A stretch of DNA of 64,000 bases from Streptomyces sp. CBMA29 (lineage in GTDB: Bacteria; Actinomycetota; Actinomycetes; Streptomycetales; Streptomycetaceae), in contig NZ_MECL01000220.1 of assembly GCF_014596445.1 (NCBI RefSeq), forward strand, positions 1 through 64,000. The letters run 5' to 3'. The position numbers and the translations under genes are program-made. The notes beneath the pieces are model-generated. The model was not told where the DNA came from, did not search any database, and was given only the letters and a program-made list of their open reading frames with translations. This document shows, in pieces, positions 32,092 through 41,300 of this stretch (the first letter of the stretch is position 1; every line of letters starts with the position of its first letter).

Positions 32092-32580
32092 CTACTCGTA
32101 TCGCGGCACGTCGCACGCGCTCAGCCACACGGCGGTGATCGCGCTGACGTAGCGCGCCCCGCAGCGGTCCGAGGGCACGACGAGCTGGCTCCCCTCGCCG
32201 TCCAGCGGGCGGCCGTCCATGGCGGCGGCCAGCAGGATCGGCGCGTTGCCGAAGTCGGAGTCGATCTCGGCCCAGGACAGGACGGTGTGGTGGCCGTCGC
32301 CGCCGGTCACCGCGAGCAGGAAGCGGGAGCGCTCCTTGCGGCGCCCGGCGTCGAAGGCCGGTTCGGCCGCCATGACGACCTGCCGCAGCAGCGGGCCCTC
32401 GAAGGTGTGGCGCCGCGGCCCGCTCGTCGCGCAGTCGAAGACGACCTCGGCGCGCTGCTGCTCCCACCCCTGCCGCAACTGCGCGACGCTCAGCCGCATG
32501 GGCCTGCGCACCTCGCCGTGCAGCACGAAGCCGGCCGCCGTCGCCGTGCCGTTTCCCCCGCGCGCCGCGAGATGAGTCAT
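32092..32580 (-). CDS. Molybdopterin-dependent oxidoreductase-domain protein (SUOX-like)
   Basis: 162 residues from ATG 32580 with GGGAG upstream. LHGEVRRPMRLSVAQLRQGW, then VVFDCATSG, WEGPLLRQV-like TFEGPLLRQVV, HHTVLSWAEID, and LVVPSDRCGARYVSAI-TAVWL match the molybdopterin-binding fold of sulfite-oxidase-type proteins in the short form lacking signal and dimerisation domains. The expected Mo-ligand Cys is in DCATSG. It is probably a cytoplasmic, possibly non-catalytic member. It lies near the PIN toxin but not in an operon with it. Confidence 0.75.
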   Translation of the reverse strand: MTHLAARGGNGTATAAGFVLHGEVRRPMRLSVAQLRQGWEQQRAEVVFDCATSGPRRHTFEGPLLRQVVMAAEPAFDAGRRKERSRFLLAVTGGDGHHTVLSWAEIDSDFGNAPILLAAAMDGRPLDGEGSQLVVPSDRCGARYVSAITAVWLSACDVPRYE

Positions 32581-32790
32581 CGGCTGCTCCCGTGAACGAA
32601 CGATCCGCCACGCCACGTGCGTCCGTGCCCCGATGTCATGCCCGCCCCGCACCCCGCGGAACCTCACAAGCGAGGAAAAGCCCGAATCCGGCTGGCATGT
32701 GCGGCAACTGCTGTCCGTGCGCCTGGCAGGTGCCGCGCGGCGACGCGCTGTGGCTGCGCGGCAGCCGTACGCGCCTACCGGCCTACCGGC

Positions 32791-33255
32791 CTACCGGTCG
32801 TGGAGCACGACGGGCCGGGTGACGGGGACGACGGTGAGGAGGGCGTCGAGGTCCTCGTAGTCGTCGGGGTCGGTGGTGAAGAGCGGCAGCCGCTCGGCGA
32901 TGGCGATGGCGGCGATCATGAGACCGGCGATCCGCCGCCGCGGCGTGCGTCCGGCGCCGATCACGGCCGCGCAGACCCTGCCGTAGACGCGGGCGGCTTC
33001 GGCGTCGAAGGGGATGGGGTCGAACTCGTTCTCGGCGCGTTGCAGGATGTCGATGCGACGCGCCCGCTCGGCGTACTCGTCGTAGTCGTCCTGCTCCTCA
33101 TCGCGGCCTACCTGGTGCGGCCCCGCGGAGAGTTCGGCCAGGGTGACCGCGGTGATCGCCACTTCGGCGGGAAGCTCCGCCGGGTCGATCCACTCGCGCA
33201 GGATGACGATGTTGGTGTCGAGCAGCCCTTGTGCCCAGGCGGCTTCAGCGGGCAT
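32791..33255 (-). CDS. PIN-domain (VapC-like) ribonuclease toxin
   Basis: 154 residues from ATG 33255. The PIN fold is shown by LLDTNIVILREW (first acidic residue D14), AITAVTLAELSAG (acidic E), RRIAGLMIAAIAIAERLPLF and TTDPDDYEDL (remaining acidic residues). VapC toxins cleave tRNA or rRNA. The stop codon lies inside an 8-bp tandem repeat, CCTACCGG three times (32774-32797), so slippage would alter the C-terminus. The start overlaps the end of a small upstream frame that looks like its antitoxin. Confidence 0.85.
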   Translation of the reverse strand: MPAEAAWAQGLLDTNIVILREWIDPAELPAEVAITAVTLAELSAGPHQVGRDEEQDDYDEYAERARRIDILQRAENEFDPIPFDAEAARVYGRVCAAVIGAGRTPRRRIAGLMIAAIAIAERLPLFTTDPDDYEDLDALLTVVPVTRPVVLHDR

Positions 33256-33340
33256 ACGGATCGTTCGTCTCCTGGTCGGCCGCACTGTCCTGGTCGGCCC
33301 GGAACGCCTCCAGGGAGACGCCTGACGCGGTACGGGACAT
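33245..33340 (-). CDS. Short antitoxin-like ORF upstream of the PIN toxin
   Basis: 31 residues (MSRTASGVSLEAFRADQDSA and ADQETNDPYAR). The stop overlaps the toxin start by 11 bases, the usual antitoxin-toxin coupling. The frame is open for 15 codons upstream (RRRFVPRSEFAA just before the Met) but has no start codon there. The antitoxin may therefore be N-terminally truncated, start at a non-standard codon, or have decayed. Confidence 0.5.
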   Translation of the reverse strand: MSRTASGVSLEAFRADQDSAADQETNDPYAR

Positions 33341-33613
33341 GGCCGCGAACTCGGAGCGCGGTACGAACCGCCTCCGCCCCCGCTGTCACGGGGATCAGGG
33401 TAGTGCTTCACAGCACAGCGTGCCACCAGGTGCTACATGGGGGTGCGGGCACCGGGTTTGTGAGATTCATCGGGGGGACACCGGGAGGTCGGCGGGGTGG
33501 CACCGGAGGGCGGGTCAATGGGCGGCGCGGGTTCCACCTGCGGGTTTCGTCACGTCGGCCGCGTCCCCACGTCGCCACCACGGCACGGCGGCCTCGACAG
33601 AGGGTAGATTGTC

Positions 33614-34381
33614 ATGACCACGCCACTGTCTGTTCGTTCCTACGTCACTTCCATCGCCTCCACTGCGGAGGAGATCCGCGCGGCGCAGCGCCTGCGCTAC
33701 CAGGTCTTCGCCGAGGAGAAGGGCGCGGTGCTGCACACCCCGCTCGCGGGGCACGACATCGACGAGTTCGACGCGTACGTCGACCACCTGATCGTCACCG
33801 ACCGCGCCAACGGCGACGTCGTGGGCACGTACCGGCTGCTTCCGCCCGGCCGCTCGGCGCGGCTGTACTCCGACGGCGAGTTCGACCTCACGGCGCTGGA
33901 CGGGCTGCGCGGGTCGCTGGTCGAGACGGGCCGGGCGTGCGTGCACCCCGACCACCGCGACGGCACCGTCATCAACCTGATGTGGTCCGGGCTCGCCCGC
34001 TATGTGCTGCTGTCCGGGCACCGCTACCTCGCGGGCTGCGCCTCGGTGCCGCTGGCCGACGGCGGTCGGAGTGCGGCCGACGCGATGCTGCTCGGCGCCA
34101 CCAAGTACGCCTGCCCGCCGGAATACCGCGTCCGCCCGCGCGAACCCTGGACGCCCGCAGGGCAGTTGACCGGCCGCCCGGCCCCGGCCCCGCTCCCGGC
34201 CCCCGCCCCGGCCCTGGCCTCGCTGCCGCCGCTGCTGCGCGGGTACCTGCGGGTCGGCGCGTGGATGTGTGGAACGCCCGCGCACGACCGGGACTTCGGG
34301 GACGCCGACTTCTTCGTCCTGCTCGACCTGGAGCGGATGAACGAGCGCTACCGGAGGTACTACCTGGGCGAAGAGAGGTGA
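33614..34381 (+). CDS. OlsB-like acyl-ACP-dependent N-acyltransferase (GNAT fold)
   Basis: 255 residues. AAQRLRYQVFAEEKGA, DIDEFDAYVDHLIV, GTYRLLPP and LVETGRACVHPDHRDG follow the order seen in ornithine-acyl-ACP N-acyltransferase and related N-acyl amino acid synthases (autoinducer-synthase-like GNAT fold). DADFFVLLDLERMNERYRRYY at the end is also typical. It would add a 3-hydroxyacyl group to ornithine or another amino acid. The next gene starts at its stop (GTGA) and encodes the O-acyltransferase that completes such lipids. A Pro/Ala-rich insert lies at ~187-200. Confidence 0.85.
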   Translation: MTTPLSVRSYVTSIASTAEEIRAAQRLRYQVFAEEKGAVLHTPLAGHDIDEFDAYVDHLIVTDRANGDVVGTYRLLPPGRSARLYSDGEFDLTALDGLRGSLVETGRACVHPDHRDGTVINLMWSGLARYVLLSGHRYLAGCASVPLADGGRSAADAMLLGATKYACPPEYRVRPREPWTPAGQLTGRPAPAPLPAPAPALASLPPLLRGYLRVGAWMCGTPAHDRDFGDADFFVLLDLERMNERYRRYYLGEER

Positions 34382-35184
34382 ACGGCCCTGTTCCGGGCGG
34401 CCCTTGGGCCGCCTTCTCGCCCTGCACGGAGGCGTGCGTCACCGACCGACTGCCGCCGGTCGGCGCGGGTCCCGTCACGACCGTACGGCGGTGCGCCGCC
34501 TTCCTCGCGACCCTCGCGGGGACGGCGGCCGTCGGCAGGCGGCTCGGCGCCGGGCCCGAACTCCAGCGGCAGGCGGGCCTGTTGCTGGCGGACCTCGGCG
34601 TCGCCGTCGTACCCGAGGGCGGGGGACTGAGGGTGCCGGGCACCGGCGCGGGCACCCTCGTCGTCGCCAACCACATCTCCTGGCTGGACGTCCTCGTCCT
34701 GCTGGCCGTCCAGCCCGCCACCCTGCTCGCCAAGCGCGAGGTGGGCCGGTGGCCGGTGGTCGGAACGCTCGTCCGGCGGGCCGGAACCCGCTTCATCGAC
34801 CGCGAGAACGTACGCCGACTGCCCGACACTGTGAGGGAGTTGGCCGGACTGCTGCGCTCGGGGGAGTCGGTGGTCGTCTTCCCCGAGGGCACCACCTGGT
34901 GCTCGGTGCCGGGCGGCGCCTTCCGCCGCGCGACCTTCCAGGCGGCCCTCGACGCGGGCGCCCCGGTCCGGCCCGTCACCCTCTCCTACACCTGCCACGG
35001 CGCCCCCACCACGCTTCCCGCCTTCGTCGGCGAGGGCGCCTTCCTGCCGTCCTTCCGCCGCGTCGCCGCCGCCCACGGGCTCACGGCCCACGTCACCGCG
35101 CACCCCGCGCTCAGCCCCGTGGGCCACGACCGCCGCACCCTGGCGGCCCTGGCCCACGCTGCCGTGACGTCCGCGCGCGGATGA
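34378..35184 (+). CDS. OlsA/PlsC-like lysophospholipid acyltransferase
   Basis: 268 residues from the GTG that overlaps the previous stop (GTGA), preceded by GAGAGG. The PlsC motifs are clear: NHISWLD (HX4D), RRAGTRFIDRENVRRL, FPEGTTWCSVPG and PVTLSY. It transfers an acyl chain to a hydroxyl, here most likely that of the lyso-lipid made by the upstream enzyme. It ends 10 bp from the convergent LAXTG protein gene. Confidence 0.88.
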   Translation: MNGPVPGGPWAAFSPCTEACVTDRLPPVGAGPVTTVRRCAAFLATLAGTAAVGRRLGAGPELQRQAGLLLADLGVAVVPEGGGLRVPGTGAGTLVVANHISWLDVLVLLAVQPATLLAKREVGRWPVVGTLVRRAGTRFIDRENVRRLPDTVRELAGLLRSGESVVVFPEGTTWCSVPGGAFRRATFQAALDAGAPVRPVTLSYTCHGAPTTLPAFVGEGAFLPSFRRVAAAHGLTAHVTAHPALSPVGHDRRTLAALAHAAVTSARG

Positions 35185-35194
35185 CGGAAGACCG

Positions 35195-36379
35195 TCAGCG
35201 GTGGCTGTTGCGGTGGCGAGTGGCGGCCGTCACGACCGCGCCGCCCGCCAGGAGGAGGGCGGCGGCGCCGACGGCCATGGCCGAGGAGTCGTCGCCGGTC
35301 TTGGCGAGCTGGGCGGCGGTGTCGGGGCCCGCTCCCGAAGCGCTCGCAGTCGGAGTGCCGGACGGGGTGCCGGACGGGGTGCCGGACGGGGTCGAGGAGG
35401 CGGTGGCGGACGGAGCCGAGGAGGCCGGGGACTTGACGGTGATCGAGATCTGCCGGCTGCAGAAGGTGCTGCCGGACAGGGGGTTGGCGCCCGCGTTGAC
35501 CAGGACGCAGTCGCTCACCGTGCTCGTGGTGCCGCCCGCGTTCCTGGCGTACGCGAGGCGCACCTTGGTGACCGTGTCGGTGTGCGCGCCGACCGAGGAG
35601 TCCTTGCCGCCCAGGGCGAAGACGGCGTATCCGTCGGTGGTCTCCGGCGTCAGCTTGACCCAGCCGCCGGAGCGGCGCACCTCGACGGTGGCGAAGGTGT
35701 TGGTGACCAGGACGTGGGAGAGGTTCTTGTAGTCCGACGCGGTGGCGTTGGACAGTTCGGCGTCGAAGGCGGCCGGGGCGCCGCCCGCGGTCATGGAGGA
35801 GGGCACGCCCGTCAGCGCGGAGGCCGGGGCGTCCACCGCGATGGTGTGGTCGTCCTTGACGGCGGCGGCGCCCCCGGCCGAACGCGACACGCTCGTACGC
35901 ACCTTCAGGGCGTCGGTGCCGCCGTTGCTGTCGCCGTGGTGGGCCGTGCCCATGGGCAGGCCGATGCGCAGGTGGACGCTGCGCGAGGCGCCGGGCGCGA
36001 GCGTGAAGGTGCCTGGCAGGGTGCCGGAGAAGACGGCGTCGGCGTAGTGCAGCGGTACCGGCTGCCAACTGCCGCCCTCGGCGCGGTACTCCAGGCTCGC
36101 CGCGTTGGGCGGCAGGCCCGCGCCGCCGTCGAGGAGGAAGCGCATCGCCAGCCCGTCGGTGGCGTCCGCGCCGGTGTTGGTGACGGTGTCGGTGTACTCC
36201 ACCGGCTGTCCCGCCAGGCCGATCTCCGCGGGAGCGGGGGCGGACAACGAGATGCTGAGCGGGCGCGGCGCGGTGTCGGCGAGCGCCGCCGGTGCGAGGC
36301 CGAAGCCCGCGACGGACAGCAGCAGGGCGATTCCCCCGGCCGCCGCGGACGACCTGATCTTGTGTGCGGTGCGGTTCAA
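35195..36379 (-). CDS. LAXTG-anchored surface protein
   Basis: 394 residues from a TTG preceded by GGGGGGA. A signal peptide (AAAGGIALLLSVAGF ending ALADTA) is followed by two to three beta-sandwich repeats (PVEYTDTVTNTGADATDGL; AAFDAELSNATASDYKNLSH). A Ser/Thr/Pro linker with repeated SGTP follows. The C-terminal sorting signal is LAKTG (about 361-365), then a hydrophobic stretch and RHRNSHR. LAXTG is the substrate motif of class E sortases in Streptomyces. No sortase gene lies in the window. Confidence 0.85.
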   Translation of the reverse strand: MNRTAHKIRSSAAAGGIALLLSVAGFGLAPAALADTAPRPLSISLSAPAPAEIGLAGQPVEYTDTVTNTGADATDGLAMRFLLDGGAGLPPNAASLEYRAEGGSWQPVPLHYADAVFSGTLPGTFTLAPGASRSVHLRIGLPMGTAHHGDSNGGTDALKVRTSVSRSAGGAAAVKDDHTIAVDAPASALTGVPSSMTAGGAPAAFDAELSNATASDYKNLSHVLVTNTFATVEVRRSGGWVKLTPETTDGYAVFALGGKDSSVGAHTDTVTKVRLAYARNAGGTTSTVSDCVLVNAGANPLSGSTFCSRQISITVKSPASSAPSATASSTPSGTPSGTPSGTPTASASGAGPDTAAQLAKTGDDSSAMAVGAAALLLAGGAVVTAATRHRNSHR

Positions 36380-36606
36380 CGTATCCCCCCAGGATGCGTG
36401 GCCCGCGCGGCTCTCGGCCGCGCCGGGTGACAGGGGCGCTTTCGTGCTCCCCGCCTGGCTTGACCGTAATGCGGGGTGAAGGGTTGTCCGGCGGTGACAC
36501 GCTGTTCCCCGCCTGTGACAGGGACGCGACGGCTCCGTGTCCCGGCGCGTGTCCCGGCGCGCGCCCGGCCCGCGCCCGGCCCCCGTATCCCGGCCTGCGG
36601 CGCGCC

Positions 36607-37959
36607 CTAGAAGCGGGGCAGCGGCGTGCGGTGGACCCAGGCCGTGAAGAGGGGGTCGAGCGGGTCGGAGGTGTACCGCGCCGCGTGCGCGGCGAGGTCG
36701 GCCGTGACCACCGTCGAGTGGCGGTTTATGGTCGCCCACGCCTTGAGCATCCGGAAGAACGCGCCTTCGCCGAGGGCCAGTCGCAGGGCGTGGACGGTGA
36801 GGCCGCCGCGCTGGTAGAGGCGGTCGTCGAACATCAGACGGCGTCCCGGGTCGCCCAGGCGCAGGTCCTGCGGGAGCCGGGACAGCCGGTCGTGGGCGGT
36901 GGCGGCGTGCGCGGCGGCGAGCGGGCCGCCGGTGTGCTCCGACCACAGCCACTCGGCGTATTTGGCGAAGCCCTCGTTGAGCCATATGTGCCGCCAGTCG
37001 CCGATGGACAGGCTGTTGCCGAACCACTGGTGGGCCAGCTCGTGAGCGACCAGCCGTTCCGAACGCCGCCTGCCCCCCAGGTGGTTGGTGCCGAAGGTGG
37101 CCAGACCCTGCGCCTCCACCGGCACGTCCAGCTCCTCGTCGGCGACGACCACCGCGTACTCGCCGAACGGATACGGACCGAAGACGTCCTCGAAGAAGTC
37201 CATCATGCGGGTCTGCCGCTCGAAGTCGACGGCGAATTCGCCGCGCAGCCGGGCCGGTACGTAACCGGTCTGCGGTACGGGGCGGCGCGGGGCGAACAGC
37301 GAGGAGCCGCCGGTGAGTTGGACGGTCTCGTAGCGGCCGATCGACACCGTCGTCAGGTAGCTGGAGGTGGGCGCCGCCTGCTCGTACACCCACGTGGTGC
37401 CGCTGGCCTTGGTGGTCCTGGACAGCAGCCGCCCGCCGACGACCACGGTGTACGCGGACGGCGCGGTGACCGCGATCTGGTACGACGCCTTGTCCGCCGG
37501 CCGGTCGTTGCACGGGTACCAGGACGGCGCGCCGACCGGCTGGCTCGCCACCAGCGCGCCGTCGGTCAACTCCTCCCAGCCCAGGCCGCCCCACTGGCTG
37601 TTGATGGGCTGCGGGTTGCCGGTGTAGGCCACCTCGACGGTGAAGGCCGCGCCCGCCTCCACCGGCTTCGCGGGCCGTACGCGCAGCCGTCCCGCCCGGT
37701 GCGTGTAGTGCGCGGGCCGCCCGTCGACCACGACCCGCTGGAGCCTGAAGTCGGCCAGGTCCAGGGCGAATTCACGCAGCGGCGCGCCGCCCGCGACCGC
37801 GCTGAGGCGCGCCGTGCCGCGCAGTCGGTTGGACGCGGGCCGGTAGTCCAGGGCCAGTTCGTACCGGTGGACGCCGTAACGGCTGTCGCCGTGTCCCGGG
37901 AAGTACGGGTCCGCCTCCGGCGCGGCGGCTCGTTTCTGGCTCAACGGTTCCTCGCTCAT
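36607..37959 (-). CDS. M1-family zinc metallopeptidase (aminopeptidase N-like)
   Basis: 450 residues from ATG 37959. The zinc site is HELAH (H306, E307, H310) with E329 in NEGFAKY, the HExxH-x18-E of M1. The upstream exopeptidase motif GxMEN is replaced by EAQGLATFG at the same place. An N-terminal beta-saddle domain precedes it; the C-terminal helical domain of full-length aminopeptidase N is missing, as in the short bacterial M1 group. No signal peptide is seen, so it is probably cytoplasmic. Its 3' end faces the promoter of the LAXTG gene. Confidence 0.88.
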   Translation of the reverse strand: MSEEPLSQKRAAAPEADPYFPGHGDSRYGVHRYELALDYRPASNRLRGTARLSAVAGGAPLREFALDLADFRLQRVVVDGRPAHYTHRAGRLRVRPAKPVEAGAAFTVEVAYTGNPQPINSQWGGLGWEELTDGALVASQPVGAPSWYPCNDRPADKASYQIAVTAPSAYTVVVGGRLLSRTTKASGTTWVYEQAAPTSSYLTTVSIGRYETVQLTGGSSLFAPRRPVPQTGYVPARLRGEFAVDFERQTRMMDFFEDVFGPYPFGEYAVVVADEELDVPVEAQGLATFGTNHLGGRRRSERLVAHELAHQWFGNSLSIGDWRHIWLNEGFAKYAEWLWSEHTGGPLAAAHAATAHDRLSRLPQDLRLGDPGRRLMFDDRLYQRGGLTVHALRLALGEGAFFRMLKAWATINRHSTVVTADLAAHAARYTSDPLDPLFTAWVHRTPLPRF

Positions 37960-38045
37960 CGTTCCCACCGGGCCGCACCACCGTACGATCCGGTCGTTCC
38001 CCCGGGCGGGCCGGGCATGCGTGCCGGCGCACCACCGCTCGCGCT

Positions 38046-38100
38046 TGGCGTGCGGGCCGACGCGTCTGGCGTGCGGGCCGACGCGTCTGGCGTGCGCGCC
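38046..38100. repeat. 21-bp tandem repeat
   Basis: TGGCGTGCGGGCCGACGCGT plus C is present twice exactly and once partially, upstream of the M1 peptidase start, in a gap without other features. Confidence 0.8.
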
Positions 38101-38210
38101 GCCGGACCGCGTCCGCCCGTGGACCGCCGCAGGCCCGAGGCCGGTGGTCCGAGGACCACCGAACCGCCCCGCCGGGCCCGGTGGTGACGTGCGAGCCGCT
38201 GACGGCTGGC

Positions 38211-38230
38211 CGCGCAGTTCCCCGCGCCCC
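38211..38230 (-). repeat. Fourth copy of the dispersed intergenic repeat
   Basis: CGCGCAGTTCCCCGCGCCCC, the reverse complement of the 20-mer at 12339 and 12514. It lies between the M1 peptidase and Pls-like genes. Confidence 0.7.
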
Positions 38231-38325
38231 TACGGGGCGCAGGCACTCCGCCGGGGAGCCACCCGCCCCGCCACGCCGTGACCACGTTACGCCCAGTCAA
38301 GCGCACCCCCGCGCCGGGCGGCCCC

Positions 38326-41300
38326 TCACGCCTCGCCCCGCCGCGCGGGCGGCTCCTCCTCGAACCACACCTCGGCCGGATTCCCCAGCCAGCGGCTGTC
38401 CGCCGGGATGGACTCGGCGCGCATCACCAGGGACGCGGGCCCCAGGGTGCTGCGGGCGCCGATCTCGCTGCCGGGCAGCACGATGCCGCCGGGACCGAGG
38501 GTCGCGCCCGTACGGAGCACGACCGTGTCCATGCGCATGATCCGGTCGTGGAAGAGGTGGGTCTGGAGGACGCAGCCGCGGTTGACGCTGACGCCGTCCT
38601 CCAGGGTGACGAGGTCGGCCTCGGGCAGCCAGTAGCTCTCGCACCACACACCCCGGCCGACCCGCGCGCCGAGCCCGCGCAGCCACAGGCTCATCACGGC
38701 GGTGCCGGGCACCGCGCCGACCAGCCACGGCACGGCCAGCACCTCCACGAAGGTGTCGGCCAGCTCGTTGCGCCACACGAAACCGCTCCACAGCGGGCGC
38801 TCGACCGCCCGGAAGCGGCCGACCAGCAGCCACTTCGCGGCGATCGACACCACGCAGGCGGCGCCGCCCGCGGCGAGCAGCACGGGCCCCGACAGCAGCG
38901 CCACCGCAAGAGTCCCGGCCTCCGAGAGCCGGGCCAGCACCGCCAGGACGACTATCGCCAGCGCGGCGGACGCCAGCACCGGCACCAGGCGGCAGACCTC
39001 GACCAGCCCGCGCGCCCACACCAGCCGTACCGGCGGCGCGTACGTCAGGCTCTGGTCGGCCTCGTCGGCCGTGCGCGGCAGCCGTACCGGCGGCATGCCC
39101 AGGTACGAGCGGCCCTCCTTGGCCTTCTTCGGCGTCGCCGACAGCACCCCGACCAGGCCGCGGTCCGGGACGGCGCGCCCCGGCGCCGTCATCCCCGAAT
39201 TGCCGAGGAACGCGCGCTCGCCGATCTCGGCCGCGCCGATCCGCAGCCAGCCGCCGCCGAGCTGGTACGGGGCGACGAGGACGTCGTCGGCGAGGAACGC
39301 GCCGTCGCCGACGGTGGTCAGGCTCGGCATCGCCAGCACCGTGGAGACCTCGGCGCCGCTGCCGACCTTCATGCCGAGCGCCCGCAGCCACACGGGCGTG
39401 ATGAGGCCCGCGTACAGCGGGAAGAGCTTGTCGCGGGCGGCGTCCATGAGCTGGATGACCGTCCAGGACTGCCAGCCGACGCGGCTGTGCAGCGGGTGCC
39501 AGCCGGGCCGCAGGCCCAGGCTCAGCAGCCGTACGGCGGCGATCAGCAGCGCCGCGTACACCAGCGCGAAGGCGAGGGTGGCGGGGACGAGCGCGATGAG
39601 CGCGCCCTTCGCGGCGGCGCCGAGACCGCTGTGGGTGGGCACCAGGCAGGCCGCGACGGCCAGCGCCGCGAGTCCGGCGATCAGCGGCAGCAGCGTCACG
39701 CCGACGCCGCTCGCGCCGTACGCCGCCGCCCAGCGGGTCCGGCGCGCGGGCCGCTGCTTGGGCCAGCGCCGCTCGGCCTTGCCGACCTTGACGGCGGGCG
39801 CGCCCGCCCAGCTCTGCCCGGTCGGCACCTGCCCGGTGACGCTGGACCCGGCCGTGATCTGCGCGCGCTTGCCGATCCTGGCGCCCGGCAGCAGGGTGCT
39901 GCGGGTGCCGACGACGGCGCCCGAGCCGACCTTCACCGGGCCGACCTCAAGACGGTCGCCGTCCAGCCAGTACCCGGCGAGGTCCACCTCGGCCTCGACC
40001 GCGCAGCCCCGGCCGAGCTTGAGCATGCCGGTGACCGGCGGCAGCGAGTGCAGGTCCACGTCAGGGCCGATCCGCGCGCCGAGCGCCCGGCCGTACCGGA
40101 TCAGCCAGGCCCCGGACAGCGAGGTCGCGCCGGTCGCCTCGGCCAGCCGCTCGGCCGCCCACAGCCGCAGGTGGACGCCGCCGCCGCGCGGGTAGCTGCC
40201 GGGGGTCAGCCCGCGCAGCAGCAGCCGGGCCCCGGCCGCGGCCAGCGCGAGGCGGCCCGGCGGGCTGAAGAGCAGGACGGCCCCGGCGCCGACCAGCCAC
40301 CAGGACGCGGTGGGCGCCCACGGGTAGTGGCCGGTCCAGGCCAGCATGTTGCCCAGCGCCAGCAGGCCGGTCGTCCAGCGCAGCCCGGTCAGCGCGAACA
40401 GCGGCAGCAGCGCGAGCAGTTGGACGGCCTTGGCGCGGGCGGGCACCGGCGCGATCTCGCGGGCCGGGCGGTCGTCCCGTACGGAACGGTCCAGCATCCT
40501 GGCCAGCTTGCGGACGGTCGGCGCCTGGTAGATGTCGACGACGGCCACCGAGGGGAAGCGGGTCCGCAGCAGTGTCGTGAGCTGGGCCGCGGCCAGGCTG
40601 CCGCCGCCGATCGCGAAGAAGTCGTCGCGCGGCTCGACCACCGGCACGCCGAGGACCTCGGTCCACTGCTCGGCCACCCACGCCTCGGTGCCGCGCAGCG
40701 GTTCCGCTTCCTCCGGCGCGGGCCCCGCGGTCTCCGGCAGCGGCCAGGGCAGCGCCGCCCGGTCCACCTTCCCCGAGGTGCGGGTCGGCAGCTCGGGGAC
40801 GGTCGCCAGCAGCGGTACGAGGGCGGCGGGCAGCTTCGTGGACAGCTCGGCGACGGCCGCGGCCCGGTCCCAGCCGCGTCCACCGGCTTCACCGGGCCCT
40901 GAGGGCCCACTGGCTTCACCAGCCGCACCGGCCTCCTCCGCGACCACCACGTAACCGACGAGCAGCTGATGGCCGCTCCTGGCCGTCCGTACGGCGGCCG
41001 CGGCCCCCGCGACGCCCGGCAGCGCCTGGAGCGCCGCGTCCACCTCGCCCAGTTCGATCCGGCGCCCGCCGAGTTTGACCTGCTCGTCGGCGCGGCCCAG
41101 GAACAGCAGCCCCTCGGGCTCGGCGCGTACGAGGTCGCCGCTGCGGTACGCGCGCGCCCAGCCCATCGACTCCAGCGGCGCGTACTTCTCCGCGTCCTTC
41201 GCGGCGTCCAGATACCGGGCCAGGCCGACGCCGCCGATGATGAGCTGGCCGCTGCCGCCCATCGGCACCGGCTCGCCCGCCTCGTCCACCACGGCCAACT

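Noticed and set aside
32697-32822. Cys-rich short frame MCGNCCPCAW on the + strand
   Set aside because: No ribosome site, and its second half lies over the tandem repeat and the end of the PIN gene; probably chance, though the CGNCCPC cluster is curious.
33108-33389. 93-codon frame overlapping the antitoxin region in another phase
   Set aside because: Shares no recognisable features; the phase ending at 33245 gives the antitoxin-like peptide and the expected overlap with the toxin.
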